The notes beneath the pieces are model-generated. The model saw only the letters and a list, made by a program, of their open reading frames with translations, was not told the DNA's origin and ran no database searches. A program made the translations under genes and the position numbers. From Manis javanica (lineage: Eukaryota; Chordata; Mammalia; Pholidota; Manidae), in contig NC_133174.1 in assembly GCF_040802235.1 (NCBI RefSeq), positions 136,825,213 to 136,889,212 of the forward strand: a stretch of 64,000 nt of DNA. The letters are read 5' to 3'. Shown here piece by piece: positions 12,589-23,579 of this stretch. The first letter of the stretch is position 1; every line of letters starts with the position of its first letter.

Positions 12589-13150
12589 TCATCCTAGTCT
12601 CGCCCATTCTCCCCGCGTTCCTGAGTACAGGGAAAAAGAGGCAGAGGCCAACAAGGTCAAAATGGAGGATGGGGCCGACTCCTGGCCCCCCTCCAGGCCC
12701 TGGGCTTCTCTCAGCTCCTGCAGGGCGTCCTCCAGCTCATGCTCCTCACTTCTGGCACCCAGAGACATGCTAACTCTGCTCAGGGGACTGAAGACCTGGA
12801 CGAGGGAGGGCAGGAGGTGGGCACTGTGGTACCTGGGGCTCTGCTTTGGAGGTGGGCTCCTGCCTCCCAGGGGTCTCCCCTGCTGGGCGGGCTGTCTGTC
12901 CATGCAGAACCCGAAGGATGAAATGATGGGGCCCTGGTGGTGTGCCAGCCAAGCCCGTGGATCTGGGACTGGAGGCTGAGGGGACCCGTCCCGTATGCGA
13001 GAGTCCTGGGGACACATCCAGGTCGGGTGTCCCACCTTGTCTCCTGGCTCAGCCATGTACTCTGTGCCTCTGTGACCTCAGGACAGGTGCCTCAGGACTT
13101 CAGCTGCCGATTCCTGGAGCCCCTGGACACCAGTGTTCATGGAAGCTGAA
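12589..13150 (-). pseudogene. Truncated MAGE-A-like copy, inverted relative to main MAGE gene
   Basis: The - strand of 12690-13135 is closely similar to the + strand of 15935-16385, covering a MAGE 5'UTR exon, the short intron and the first codons. The canonical MAGE start ATG is at 12768 (MSLGARSEEHELEDALQELR...). The frame runs 59 codons and stops at 12589, before any MAGE homology domain. A longer frame opened upstream at 13056 stays open through the presumed intron, as it does in the intact gene. Because the domain is missing, this is a partial duplicate. It lies directly upstream of the HSFX-like pseudogene on the same strand. Confidence 0.7.
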
Positions 13151-13189
13151 TCCGATGTGCTGGCAACCCTGAGGGTCCGGGATGGTCCT

Positions 13190-14110
13190 CCGGATATAGA
13201 GTCGTCATGCTGGGCACTGAGGCAACCCATCCCACCTCACTACTAACCCTCTGCACTGCACCTTCTGCCCCACCTCCCACCAGCAAGCCCTGCCACCAGA
13301 CCCCAAATACCCCTCCCACTTAACATCCCACCCCACACAGCTCTCACCCTGCCCCTGCACCCCACCTCCTGCACCCTCAAATTCCCACTGCCTACCTTCC
13401 CTCCCCCTCCCCCCTGCCCCACCTCTCCTCACTCCACCCCCACACCACCTCACTACTACACCTTCCAGGGCCCCTTCCACCCCACCTCTCATCCCTACCC
13501 GCAGCTCTCTCCAACCCACTCACTTGCTGACACCCCCCTAAAACTCTCCCCACCGGTTCACAACCCACCCCACATATACCTCCACCTCTCCGCCCACTGC
13601 TGCACCTCCCCACACCCCATCACTCCACCTCACTACTACCCCTCTCCACTGCCTCTTTCCCCCTTCCCTCCACCCCCACCTCCCCACATCCACCGAAATC
13701 CCCATTCCCTAAAACCCTCCCCCCGCTGCACACCACCTCACCTCCTACCCCCCAAGTTCACAACGCCTAACTTCCCGCACCCCTCCCCACTCCCCCAGCT
13801 GTCACCACCCCACCCCCACAGCACCTCACTACTACATCTCTGGTCCGCCACTTACCCACACCTCTCACCACCGTGCCCCTGCACTGGCCCCCAGCTCCCA
13901 CATCCACTGACTTCCCAACACCCCATTCTCACAAACCTTCAACCAAATGCGGTTTGGGAGCTCCAGGGTACTAAGAACAAATGCAGCTTGTCCTGATGTC
14001 CTTCACCCCGCCCCCTCCTTCCCCTAAACCCACACGCCCCCACATCCCGACACCCACCCCCACACATCCCCCCATGCACTCAATATCCGACCCCCCACAA
14101 CCTCCCTTTT
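13190..14110. repeat. Degenerate C-rich tandem repeat, ~180-213 bp unit
   Basis: A landmark phrase CACCTCACTACTA recurs at 13233, 13446, 13626 and 13822, giving spacings of 213, 180 and 196. Further shared phrases include 'ctaaaactctcccc' / 'ctaaaaccctcccc' and 'ttcacaac', in the same relative place in units 2 and 3. G is rare on the + strand. The array fills most of the spacer between the inverted MAGE copies. Open frames here are compositional. Confidence 0.75.
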
Positions 14111-14179
14111 TCCCCCCACTGCCCCATCTCCCCATATCCCACCACCACACCACGTCCACTAAGGACCTGGGGAGGCAGA

Positions 14180-14410
14180 GCCCTAGAAGTCATGAGCCGC
14201 GGCAGGTGGGAGAAGGCGGGGTTTAAGGGAGGCCCAGAGGGAGGTGCTAGGACCCCGCGGAATCCTTGTGCGCTCCTCCTGGCAGCCTCCAGGGGACGCT
14301 GCAACCCGGCTTCCGGATGTGACGTCATTAGTCTTCTGCCCGGGAGGCCTGAGGGACAGGACGGCCTCGGTGTCAGACGCCAGATTCAGGTCACCCACAG
14401 ACTCCAGGTA
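14180..14410 (+). promoter_or_regulatory. Probable MAGE promoter with ETS and CRE motifs
   Basis: A GC-rich segment contains an ETS-type core CTTCCGG at 14310-14316 followed after three bases by a perfect CRE palindrome TGACGTCA at 14320-14327. MAGE-A promoters are known to depend on ETS sites and DNA methylation. A possible noncoding first exon would end at the CCAG/GTAGAA donor at 14407. The transcription start is inferred, not seen. Confidence 0.5.
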
Positions 14411-15949
14411 GAACCCGGGGGAGGCCTGAGGGCCCCCGCCCAAGAATCCATGGGGGCCATGCCATCGCCCAAGGAGGCCCTGGGAGGGTCCTCAGGCTGG
14501 GCACCGCCTCCCACGTGCCACACCCATGCACCTACCGCCATTTTGAATCATGAGCATGAAGGCCTTGGTCTGAGGAGGGAACCCAGGTGGGCCGAGGGCG
14601 GGGGCACAGACCCACCGGGAGTCAATGAGAGGCCAGGAGGGAGGGCTGAGGGCGCCCCCAGAACCCGCCGCAGGCGCAGTAGTCTGCCCAGGGAACCCCC
14701 GGGTTGGTGACCCATTGAGACGGCCACAGATGTCCCCCGGGGGTGTGTCAGGGCAGGGAGGGCCCTGGTCTGAGGGGACGGCCCAGGTCAACATTCACAG
14801 GATCCCAGGCCCTGCCCGCGTTGGGGGTGAGGACCCTGAGGGAGGAGGGGAAGGGGCCCCAGAGGAACCACTCCTCCCTGTCAGCTATGGGAGGCCCTGG
14901 GGTGGAGTGATGACACTTGGTGTGCCCTGATTTCCTTGTGCGAACCTCAGAGGGAGGAGTCCCAGGCTGTGCCGCGTGTCAGTGTGAGGACATCCCTGAG
15001 GACGGGCCATGCCCCCATCCCCAACTTAGAAAGGAAAGGACTCCATAGAGTCCAGCTGTCCTCTTTCCTCAGCCCTGGAATGAATAGTGAGCGGAAGGCC
15101 TAAGTGACACGCTCCTTCGTCGCATGGGCGGGATGGGGGAGAGTCCCCCGGGTCGTGAGGTCTGAGTCTAAGCAGGAGATGCCCACTATGCCCGGTGGGG
15201 GCTGGGAGGAAGCGCAGGCCCCGGCAGGGGTGAAGGGATGACCTACGGGAGGCCGAGAGCCCCCCCCACCAGGACAGGGGCCGGCCCTAATGGCAGCCTT
15301 TGGGATCCTGCTGGGGTTCAGGGAGTGTGCATGTGGGGCCTCATGACACATCTCTCTGAGTTCTCAGGGAGGTGAGGACCTTGGTCTGTGTGCCCCGGGT
15401 CAGGAGGTCTGAAGAGGGGCGGCGGGGCCACAGAGGTAGGAGTCCGGGGTCCTCCCAATATCATGGTGAGGACCCTGGGGGAGCAGGGAGTGTACCCCGA
15501 TGCCCAGAACCTAGAGAGGGCCGGCCCTGCAGTGAGGCCTGGGAATCCCCGGCAGGGCCTGTCAGGCTGAGCCCCTCCTCGTGTCCCGTCCGTGCTCTCA
15601 GGGAGGGGAGGGCCTGTAAGTGACGCCTGGACCCAGGCCAGCTGAGACAGCACCCCAGGCACTCACAGGCGTCTCCATGCCAGGAGCATCGCCAGCCTGG
15701 GCCGGGCCTGGGTACGCGTGGTCCCCACACTGCCTGCTGATCCTTTCTGGGCATGTGTGCCCTGTTCCAAGAGCTTTGTCTCAGCCAGCATCCGTGGGAG
15801 GTGCGGACCCTGAGCGAGCCTGGAGGGGGCAACCCCCCCTGGCCAGGCAGAGACCTCACAGAGGCAGGCCCACCCCTCCTGTCAGCACGGGGCGCCCAGG
15901 GCTGGGCTGGCGGACCTCACCTGAGAGGCCTGCTCGTGTCCTCTGGCAG
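14410..15949 (+). other. MAGE first intron, internally repetitive
   Basis: The sequence is built from repeated phrases of the type 'gaggaccctgagggaggag', 'aggtgaggaccttggtctg' and 'gtcaggctgagcccctcc', as in the repeat-rich first introns of MAGE-A genes. No coding exon was found. Confidence 0.5.
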
Positions 15950-16035
15950 GGACTCCAGGAATCTGCAGCTGAAGTCCTGAGGCACCTGTCCTGAGGTTGT
16001 AGAGCCATGGAGGACCAGGCTGAGCCAGGAGACAA
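15950..16035 (+). other. MAGE noncoding exon upstream of coding exon
   Basis: Bounded by an acceptor (ctctggcag at 15941-15949) and a donor (ACAAG/GTGGGA at 16035/16036). This matches the MAGE-A layout of a short 5'UTR exon, a small intron (16036-16276) and a single coding exon. An ATG at 16007 inside this exon opens a frame continuous with the main one if the small intron is retained. Confidence 0.5.
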
Positions 16036-16303
16036 GGTGGGACGCCCGACCTGGATGTGTCCCCAGGGCTCTCGCATACGGGACGGGTCCCCTCAGCCTC
16101 CAGTCCCAGATCCACGGGCTCGGCTGGCACACCACCAGGGCCCCATCATTTCATCCTTTGGGTTCTGCATGGACAGACAGCCCGCCCAGCAGGGGAGACC
16201 CCTGGGAGGGAGGAGCCCACCTCCAAAGCAGAGCCCCGGGGTCCCCGGTACCCACTTCCCCCCGTCACCCCTGCAGGCCGCCATTCCCCTGAGCAGCGTC
16301 AGC
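16007..16303 (+). other. Open 99-codon N-terminal extension of the MAGE frame
   Basis: From ATG 16007 to the canonical start at 16304 the frame is open and continuous with MAGE. It crosses a plausible donor (16036) and acceptor (16276), so it is probably 5'UTR plus a small intron. The inverted copy at 12589-13056 keeps the same frame open with the same spacing to its ATG and only a few changes in the first ~78 residues. That leaves room for a retained-intron coding extension. Confidence 0.35.
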
Positions 16304-17125
16304 ATGCCTCTGGGCGTCAGGAGTGTGCAGTGCCCGTTGGAGGAGGCCCAGCAGGAGGCAAGCGAAGCCCAGGGCCTGGAGGGGGCCCTGCCCTCGCCTC
16401 AGGATGGGCCAGCCACCCTGGCAAGTGAGCCCCACGCCCATAGCTCCAGCAGCCATGGGGACGAGGCCGCAGGGGATGCCAGGGCCTCTCTCCAAGATGC
16501 GCTGCGCAGGAAGGAGGCGCGACTGGTGACCTTCCTGCTCCACAAGTACCGCGCCAAGGAGCCGACCACGAAGGCAGAGATGCTGGAACAGGTCATCCAG
16601 GATCACCAGGACCACTTCCCTGACATCTTCAGCGAAGCCTCCAAGGATTTGCAGCTGACCTTTGGCATTGACGTAAAGGAAGTAGATCCCAGCAGCCACT
16701 CCTATGTCCTGGTCCCCACCCTGGGCCTCACCTGGGATGGGGTGACTGAAGAGCAGCGCCTCCCCAAGACCGGCCTCCTGGCGCTGCTCCTGGGTATGAT
16801 TTTCCTGTGGGGAGGCCGGGTCCCTGAGAAGGAAGTGTGGAAAATGCTTAGTGCCAGGGGGGTGTACCCTGGGAGGGAGCACGTCATCTTCGGGGACCCC
16901 AGGGAGCTCATCACCGGGGTCTGGGTGCAGGAGCAGTACCTGGAGTACTGGCAGGTGCCTGACAGCAATCCCGCTCGCTTCCACCTGCGCTGGGGCCCCA
17001 GGGCCCAGGCAGAGGCCAGCAAGGTGCAGGTCGTGCTGTTTTTGTTCAGGCTTCTTAGCACACCTATAGGCCCTTTCCTGTGCCCATCTGAGGAGGCTAG
17101 GACCAATGAGGATCAGGGTCCCTGA
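16304..17125 (+). CDS. MAGEA: MAGE-A-like melanoma antigen family protein
   Basis: A single-exon 273-residue protein, slightly shorter than the usual 310-320 of MAGE-A. The acceptor CAG at 16274-16276 precedes a leader and an ATG at 16304 whose first residues (MPLGVRSVQCPLEEAQ) align with the canonical MAGE-A N-terminus, so I prefer this start over the in-frame ATG at 16007. The latter would add 99 residues by reading through the presumed exon and intron. The MAGE homology domain spans about residues 73-250: 'LVTFLLHKYRAKEPTTKAEM', 'DLQLTFGIDVKEVDP', 'GLLALLLGMIFLWGG', 'VQEQYLEYWQVPDSNPA' and 'WGPRAQAEASKV'. MAGE proteins bind RING E3 ligases through this tandem winged-helix domain and alter their substrate choice. 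Type I MAGEs are expressed in testis and tumours. No frame damage is visible. The exact MAGE-A ortholog cannot be named. Confidence 0.85.
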   Translation: MPLGVRSVQCPLEEAQQEASEAQGLEGALPSPQDGPATLASEPHAHSSSSHGDEAAGDARASLQDALRRKEARLVTFLLHKYRAKEPTTKAEMLEQVIQDHQDHFPDIFSEASKDLQLTFGIDVKEVDPSSHSYVLVPTLGLTWDGVTEEQRLPKTGLLALLLGMIFLWGGRVPEKEVWKMLSARGVYPGREHVIFGDPRELITGVWVQEQYLEYWQVPDSNPARFHLRWGPRAQAEASKVQVVLFLFRLLSTPIGPFLCPSEEARTNEDQGP

Positions 17126-17570
17126 GCAGAGGGGCGACCAGGCCCGGGCCAAGCCCCCATCAGGCAGGCGCTTCTGCCGGGCATGCAGTCAGGCCCCTTC
17201 TGCCTCTGGCCTAGGAGAGAGAGCAGCCAGCGCTCTAAGGAGCGCAGGTTCTGTGCCACGTAGGCTAGAGCCTCTGGGCTCCTGTTTCCCTGACCCCGTG
17301 GAGGTGGGTCTGCGTTACCTCTGGGGTGTTTCCCCCTGTTGTTCCTTTTCATAGAAAGGGTGGTTAGCTTCAGCATCTGTTGCTGAATGACATCTATCCC
17401 GTGTATGTTGTACAGTTTACCAGTTCAGTGCGTTGCTGTTTTGTAGACACATGGGGACACCTTCCACCTGCGTTTGTGACCAGAGCTAGGTCACATGGCA
17501 TCGGCCTCGCCACTCCCTCCCAAAAGTAATGGAAATTAGCAGTAAAATGGACGGTGTCCCGAAATGGAGA

Positions 17571-17636
17571 AATAAAAGTACAGTTGCTTAATTCTTGCTC
17601 CTGATTCCTGCTCATCTGTCACTTTACAGAAATAAA
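17571..17636 (+). terminator. MAGE polyadenylation signals
   Basis: AATAAA at 17571-17576, in the context 'gagaaataaaagt' typical of MAGE 3' ends, and a second AATAAA at 17631-17636. The 3'UTR would be about 450-520 bases. Confidence 0.6.
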
Positions 17637-17819
17637 ATACATGCAGACACCTGGATGTGCTTCCTGTGTTCAAGAACCTGGGAGACATGTAGGCTGGCAG
17701 TTAAGACCCCTGCTCCCTGGCTCATGATTCCCAGGCACTCCCTGGTCCTGTGCTCACTTGCAGGCCCTGTGTTAGCAGTGGGGTAAGGACGCTCCCCAAT
17801 CCGCGTAGCGTGATAGTCT

Positions 17820-18310
17820 TACTACAGTATTTATTGGTTTGTTATAAACGGATATAACTCAGGGACAATGGATGGCAGAGACGCATAGGGCAAACTATGG
17901 CCGAGGGTGTGCAGCTTCTGTGTGCCCAGAGCATGCCACTCTCCCCAAATCGCCACATGTTCACTGACCTGGACGCTTTCTCAACTCCATCTTTGGGGGT
18001 TTTGAGGCTTCATTTCGTAGGCATGATTGATTAAATCATTGGCCTCTGTTGGTTGCACTCAACCTACAGCCCCTCCCTTCCCACAGAGATGGGGGTAGTG
18101 CTTTGGGACTGGAAGTTTCAACCCTCTCAATTACATGTTTGATTCCACTGGCAACCAGCCCCCATCCTTAGCTGTGGTACAAAGTCACCTGGTTAAGCAA
18201 CAAAAGACACCTTTGTTGTTCTCTTTACTTCGAAAATTCCAAGGGATTTAGGAGCTCTGTGCCAGGAACAGGGGTCAAAAACCAAATATCTGGTTCCTAT
18301 TATAGATCAC
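17820..18310 (+). repeat. Ancient LTR-like repeat, family not named
   Basis: Phrases such as 'gattaaatcattggcc', 'caaccagcccccatcc' and 'ggagctctgtgccaggaac' are ones I remember from an old mammalian LTR-type interspersed repeat. I cannot name the family reliably. Confidence 0.45.
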
Positions 18311-18479
18311 GTATCACTGGCACATATTTGTCATCGCTGATGATGAGTCTCTAAGCTCCTCAGTGAACCATATCACCAAGTTTCATGGCTTTACATATTC
18401 CTCTCACTGAATGTCCATTGGCTTTGTGATTTTTTGGTAACCGATAGAATGAGGCATATGTGACACTGTTTCTTCTTCT

Positions 18480-18865
18480 GCTGGGCTTAAAGAAGCCTTG
18501 CAGCTTCTGACTTGGTTTCTTGGAATGCTGTCTTCAGCATGTTTGTTCCTTTGAAATGCTCCCTCTAGGGGTAGGCAGCCGCCTCAGGAAGTCTGACTGA
18601 GACCTGTGACCTGTAAGGAAGCTCAGGTTAGCTACTTGGTGAGAGATGCCTGGCGACCACCCAACTGTTCCAGCCATTCCAGCCCCCAGGAAACTGAGTA
18701 TGAAGCCATGTTGGATGTTTAACCAAACTGATACTGAACCTTCAGATGAAAATAAGTCCCACACAACATCTGACTGTAACTGTGTGGGCAGTCTCAGCTG
18801 AGCCCACTCAGTCTGCAGAACCATCAAACATAATAATAAATTGTTTTAAGCCATTACCTTTTGTA
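18480..18865 (+). mobile_element. MLT1-type (ERVL-MaLR) LTR
   Basis: The phrase order 'gagatgcctggcgaccac', 'gaagccatgttggatgttt', 'agctgagcccactcagtc' and 'aataataaattgttttaagc' is characteristic of MLT1 LTRs. The last phrase includes the LTR polyadenylation region. Confidence 0.65.
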
Positions 18866-19629
18866 GAAGTTAGGCAACAATAGATATAACCAGAATACTG
18901 ACTTCAGCACTGATCCCTTGGTTAACATAGTATCTGCCAGGTTTCTCCACTCTGCAGTTACTACTTTTTCTTTCTAATTGATAAATAATATGTGAGGAGA
19001 TGATACTTGAAGATCTCCTTAATGTCTTTTCTTTCATCAAAGTTTCAGCTACCAGTTTTAGTAAGCCAGAATCAAATGTTTCTGTTTGATGGTTGCAAAA
19101 TCGTGATAAAAATTTCATTTGGTTTTTCTATGTGAATTGGCATTACATAATTAGCATTCTGCTGCAGGAAGAAGCTTTGTCTTATTTTCTTTTTTCTTTT
19201 TAGTACATATGCGTGCATTCTTATTTTAGTAAATGAGTTGTAGTCTGTTACTAGCATTGTTTATTTTGATGCCCAAATTGTCCCAGAGTTGTCCAGTGGG
19301 CGCCCATTTCAGCTGGCTCCTTGGTGCCCTGGTAGTTTCTGAAAGCTTCTTGCTTTATGGTACAGACTGATGTTTTAGGCTCACCTCGTATATTTCCTGC
19401 CCCAGACCTGGTATGTTTTCTTCCCAAAGATGCTGGTTTCTTGTAATAGGAAATGGAGTTTAGAGACCACAGTCTGTGCCAGCATGCCCATTGCTAATGG
19501 GTTGGTCATTCTTTATAGGCTTTTGTAATGGATAGAGCTAGGAAATCCTTTTTTTTTTTTTGAAGATAATGTATCATGAGTTCATAGTGATATTTCTAAT
19601 TCAAATTTAGGAGTATACTGCTTTTTTTG

Positions 19630-20810
19630 CCCTTTTTTAAAAATGTAAGTATCACTGATACACAATTTTCCAAATGTACAACACAGTGGTTCCAGTCGCC
19701 CACATTATTAAATCCTCACCTCCTCTAGTGTGGTTACTATCTATCAACATAGAAAGATTTTGCAGAATCATTGACTATATTCTCCATGCTGTACTACAGT
19801 CCCATGACCAACTTGTACTGTGATTGGGAATTATCGTGCCCATTTATCCCCCTCAACTTCCTCACCCACCTACCCCAACCCCTCCCCCTTGGTCACCACT
19901 AGTCACTTCTCAGTGTCTGTGAGTCCACTGCTGCTTTGTTCATTTTATCTTGCTTTGTTTTTATATTCCAGAAATAAGTGAAATCACATGGTATTTGTCT
20001 TTCTCTGCCTCGCTTATTTCACTGAGCATAATACCCTCTAGATCCATCCATGTTGTTGCAAATGGCAGGATTTATTTTCTTTTTATGGCTGAGTGATATT
20101 CCATTGTGTCTATGTGCCACCTCTTCTTTATCCATTCGTCTATTATTGGGCATTTAACTTGCTTCCATATCTTGGCTATTGCAGATAGTGGTGATAAACA
20201 TAGGGGTGCGTATGTCTTTTTGGATCGGGGATGTTGTTTTCTCTGGGTAAACTCCTAGGAGTGGAATTACTGGGTCAAATTGTATTTCTATTTTAGTTTT
20301 TTGAGGAATCTCCATCATGCTTCCCGCAGTGGTTGCACGAATTTAAATTCCTACCAACAGTGTAGGAAGGTTTCCCTTTCTCCATATCCTCACCAACACT
20401 TGCTATTTTTTGTCTTTTGGATAGTGGCCCTTCTAACTGGTGTGAGGTGGTATCTCATTGTGGTCTTGATTTGCATTTCCTGCTAATTAGTGATGTGGAG
20501 CATCTTTTCACGTGCCTATTGTCCATTTGTGTTTCTTCTTTAGAGAAATGTCTGTTCAGGTCCTCTGTCCACTTTTAATCCATTTATTTGTTTTTTGGGT
20601 GTTGAAGTGTATGGGTTCTTTATATATTTTCGACGTAAACCTCTTATCAGATGAGTCATTTACAAATATATTCTCCCATACTGTAGGATGCCTTGTTGTT
20701 CTGCTGATGGCGCCCTCTGCTGCACAGAATTTTTTTTGTTTCATGTTCATTTTTGACGGAGTGTACTTTAAAACAAATCTCTTTGATATTATTCTATTTT
20801 GATCTCTTTT
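19630..20810 (-). mobile_element. LINE-1 3' end fragment
   Basis: The + strand shows the reverse complement of the L1 ORF2 end and 3'UTR: 'gagcataataccctctagat', 'attccattgtgtctatg', 'tcttggctattgcag' and 'gtgaggtggtatctcattg'. Reading frames are broken. Orientation is minus. Confidence 0.85.
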
Positions 20811-22260
20811 CTCACACTGAAAATCTTAGTTCATAAACAACATTAACTATATACCATTTTATTACTAACAATGTGATTACAGAATTGGTTCATTTTTTGC
20901 AGTTGTTTTTTCCTTATTATATATTCCAGTAGGGACATGTGGTTAAATTACTATATTTTAAATCACTTGAAATGACTCTTCTCTTTTGTGGTTAAGCCAC
21001 TAACTGAATACATATTTATTTATGTGTATTTGTTTCCGTTTGCTCTACATTTTCATATTGCTTTCTAAATTTTTATTTAATGTTGTTTTATAATTTTGCA
21101 GAGCAGTCCGATGGCTTCACACTCAAGTTCATTCAGTCAGAGAAGCGTAACATACATTCTTATTCTTCTTAACCTCTTCCCTCTTTTCTTTCTCATAGGT
21201 ATTCATTTAATAAATTTTGGGTTTATCCTTCCATTTAAAAAAATATGAGCCAATGTGTCTCTCTTTAGACATAGAGCAGTGGACATGTTACTCTGCACCA
21301 GGCTTTTTTCCAGTAACATATGCTAGTGATCACCCCACAGCAATACATGGAGATGATCATCTTTCCTTCCTACAGCTGCCGAGTACTCTGAAGGGGAGCA
21401 GAATATGCCCTTCCAAACTATGCCACTTTGGCATATTGATTATTTTGAATTAAAGGTACTTGAAAAACAGTCAGTGCAAGAAGGACGCTCAGCCTCCTGG
21501 CAGCCTCTCTAACAGAGTGCATTATCAAACATTTGCCATTTTCGTAAGCAAAAAGTTGTTTTAGATTTGCTGACCTTTTCCTTTTTCACTTTTAGATGCC
21601 CTCTCTGTATTACAGACATTACCACATTTTCTGGATTATGTTGAAAATAATTTTTCCCAGTTTGTCATTTCTCTTTGGCTTTATTATTTTTTTGTTTGTC
21701 TTGAAAAGTTTTCTTTTTTAATCTTTATGTAGTTACACTATATAAAATTATTGCTTCTGGACTTGGAATCATAGGTAGAATGTTTCTCCAAGTAAAGGAC
21801 AGTTCTTTCTTCTTCCAGTGTTTTTTTCTAGTACTTCTAGTAATTCTAATGTGGTTTTGTTGTTTTCACATTTGAACGTATCCTGTTATATGACGTGAAG
21901 AACAGATCCAGTTTTATCTTTTCCATATGGCTATTCAGTTACTTAAGAGTATTTTTGTAAAGAATATAAATCAACAGTATCAAAGGCTGCGAAGAGATCT
22001 TCTAGATTAAGAATTGAAAACTGCCAATTCTGTTTAGAAACAAGGAAGTCAGTGTTACTGAGCTTGCCAATAGCAATTTCAGTGAAGCAATGAGGCAGAA
22101 GCCAGATTTCAGTGGGTTCAGGAATGAAAGAAGGTGGGGAAATGGAAAGAGCAAGTGTTGGTGACACCTTGTGAGGTCCTAAATTAAGAAAGTCTTTTTA
22201 TTAGGCGTCATATAAAAGAATCAGAGTTCGAAAAGACAGATTGTGGGCAAAACTTTTTCA
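20811..22260. other. AT-rich intergenic DNA with an old L1 piece
   Basis: No gene seen. 21580-21960 resembles the reverse complement of an old L1/HAL1 3' region (for example 'gatccagttttatcttttcc atatgg'). The rest is unassigned. Confidence 0.45.
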
Positions 22261-22419
22261 GTAAAATCCCTGTGTCAGTCAGGAAACAACCAGGACAATA
22301 GAAGCCATTATAAATATTTAAAACAGAGGGAATTTAACTTCTGTGAGAATTAGAAAATTGAACCGCCTGTAGGCACATGTGACTTTGCAGGAGCACCACT
22401 TGGTAAGTGGAGTGCAGGC

Positions 22420-22570
22420 TGAGTTTAGCTCCTTCTTGCCTTTCGGCTTTGTGCCTTTGGGTAGGACCCAATCTTCAGCCCTGTTTATTCCCATTTCACA
22501 CAGAGAGAGATTAAATAACTTGCTCAGGGTCACCTGGTTAATAAATGGACAACCAGAAATTACAAACGCT
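22420..22570 (+). repeat. MIR SINE fragment
   Basis: The block 'cacacagagagagattaaat', then 'aacttgctcagggtcacc', then 'ggttaataaatggacaacc' follows the MIR core consensus order. Confidence 0.65.
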
Positions 22571-22599
22571 GACTTGTCAGCCAATTGCTAACTATTTGA

Positions 22600-23575
22600 G
22601 CGCTTCCTCTATAACTGTTTGAAAGCTCTTACTCTTCAGTCTTAGGAGGCGTAGACGAAATAAAATTCATCCCTGGTCGAGGTTCATTGGCAGGACCTGC
22701 TCCTTTCTTCTCCTCGTGAGGTGAAATGCTTCCCTCTTTTATAACCAGGATGACTGACAGTGATGACACTCACAAAATCAGTTTTCCTTTTCCTTTGCCA
22801 TTTGGGACACAGGAGAGTCAGTTTTCTTTGTTAGGTATAGCTGCTAGAATTATACTATGCTTTCCTAGTGATTATTCACCACATTGCGTAATTCACTGGT
22901 AAAATATTCTTTTGCAGCAAAGGGCCAAGAAGAGCCCTTAATGTTAGGAAGAATTGTCCAAAGTACCCTGGCACGGTATCCGACTTTTCCTCCTTCACCC
23001 ACTTCACGTTGACATTAAAGGTACTTGTTAGAGTGCTCAGGGCCCCTGGATGTATTACGTCATCTAGGAGTTCTGGCTGATTATAAGACGGATCTGTCAG
23101 GAGCACTACTTAAACTCAAACAAGGCTGATTTCTAAACCAGAATCTGGACGTACTAATTCATAACGGGGAGGCAGGCAGGCTTGAATGTCTTATCCACTG
23201 CACCTCCTTTCTTAGTATCAAAATACTTGGGGGAGTTGAATTATTGATCAGAAAGTTGCTAAGTGAGCATGGAATCAGAACAAGTACTAAAGAAATGTCT
23301 CTGTTTTCCATACCTAAAAAAATCTAGTTAATTATTATTCTATCTATACACTTTCATTTTGCCCTTTTCACTTAATATTTTCCCGTGACATAAAAAGCTT
23401 TGAAAGAACATTCAATTCAAAGTGAGTTAAAATGCCTCAGAGGACTCTGTATACAAATTCAGAGTACCAGAAAGAGTATTGGTGGCTCTCTCCCACACAT
23501 ACACAGTGATTTAAGATACTGGCTGCTTCAGGGGTATGATGTGAAAATTTGGTTTAAAAATAGAGATTATTAAAA
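22600..23575. other. Intergenic, nothing recognised
   Basis: AT-rich DNA with short, unrelated open frames on both strands. I see no exon, RNA gene or named repeat. Confidence 0.4.
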
Positions 23576-23579
23576 ATGA

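Noticed and set aside
16265-17152. 295-codon - strand frame opposite MAGE
   Set aside because: It is the antisense shadow of the MAGE coding exon.
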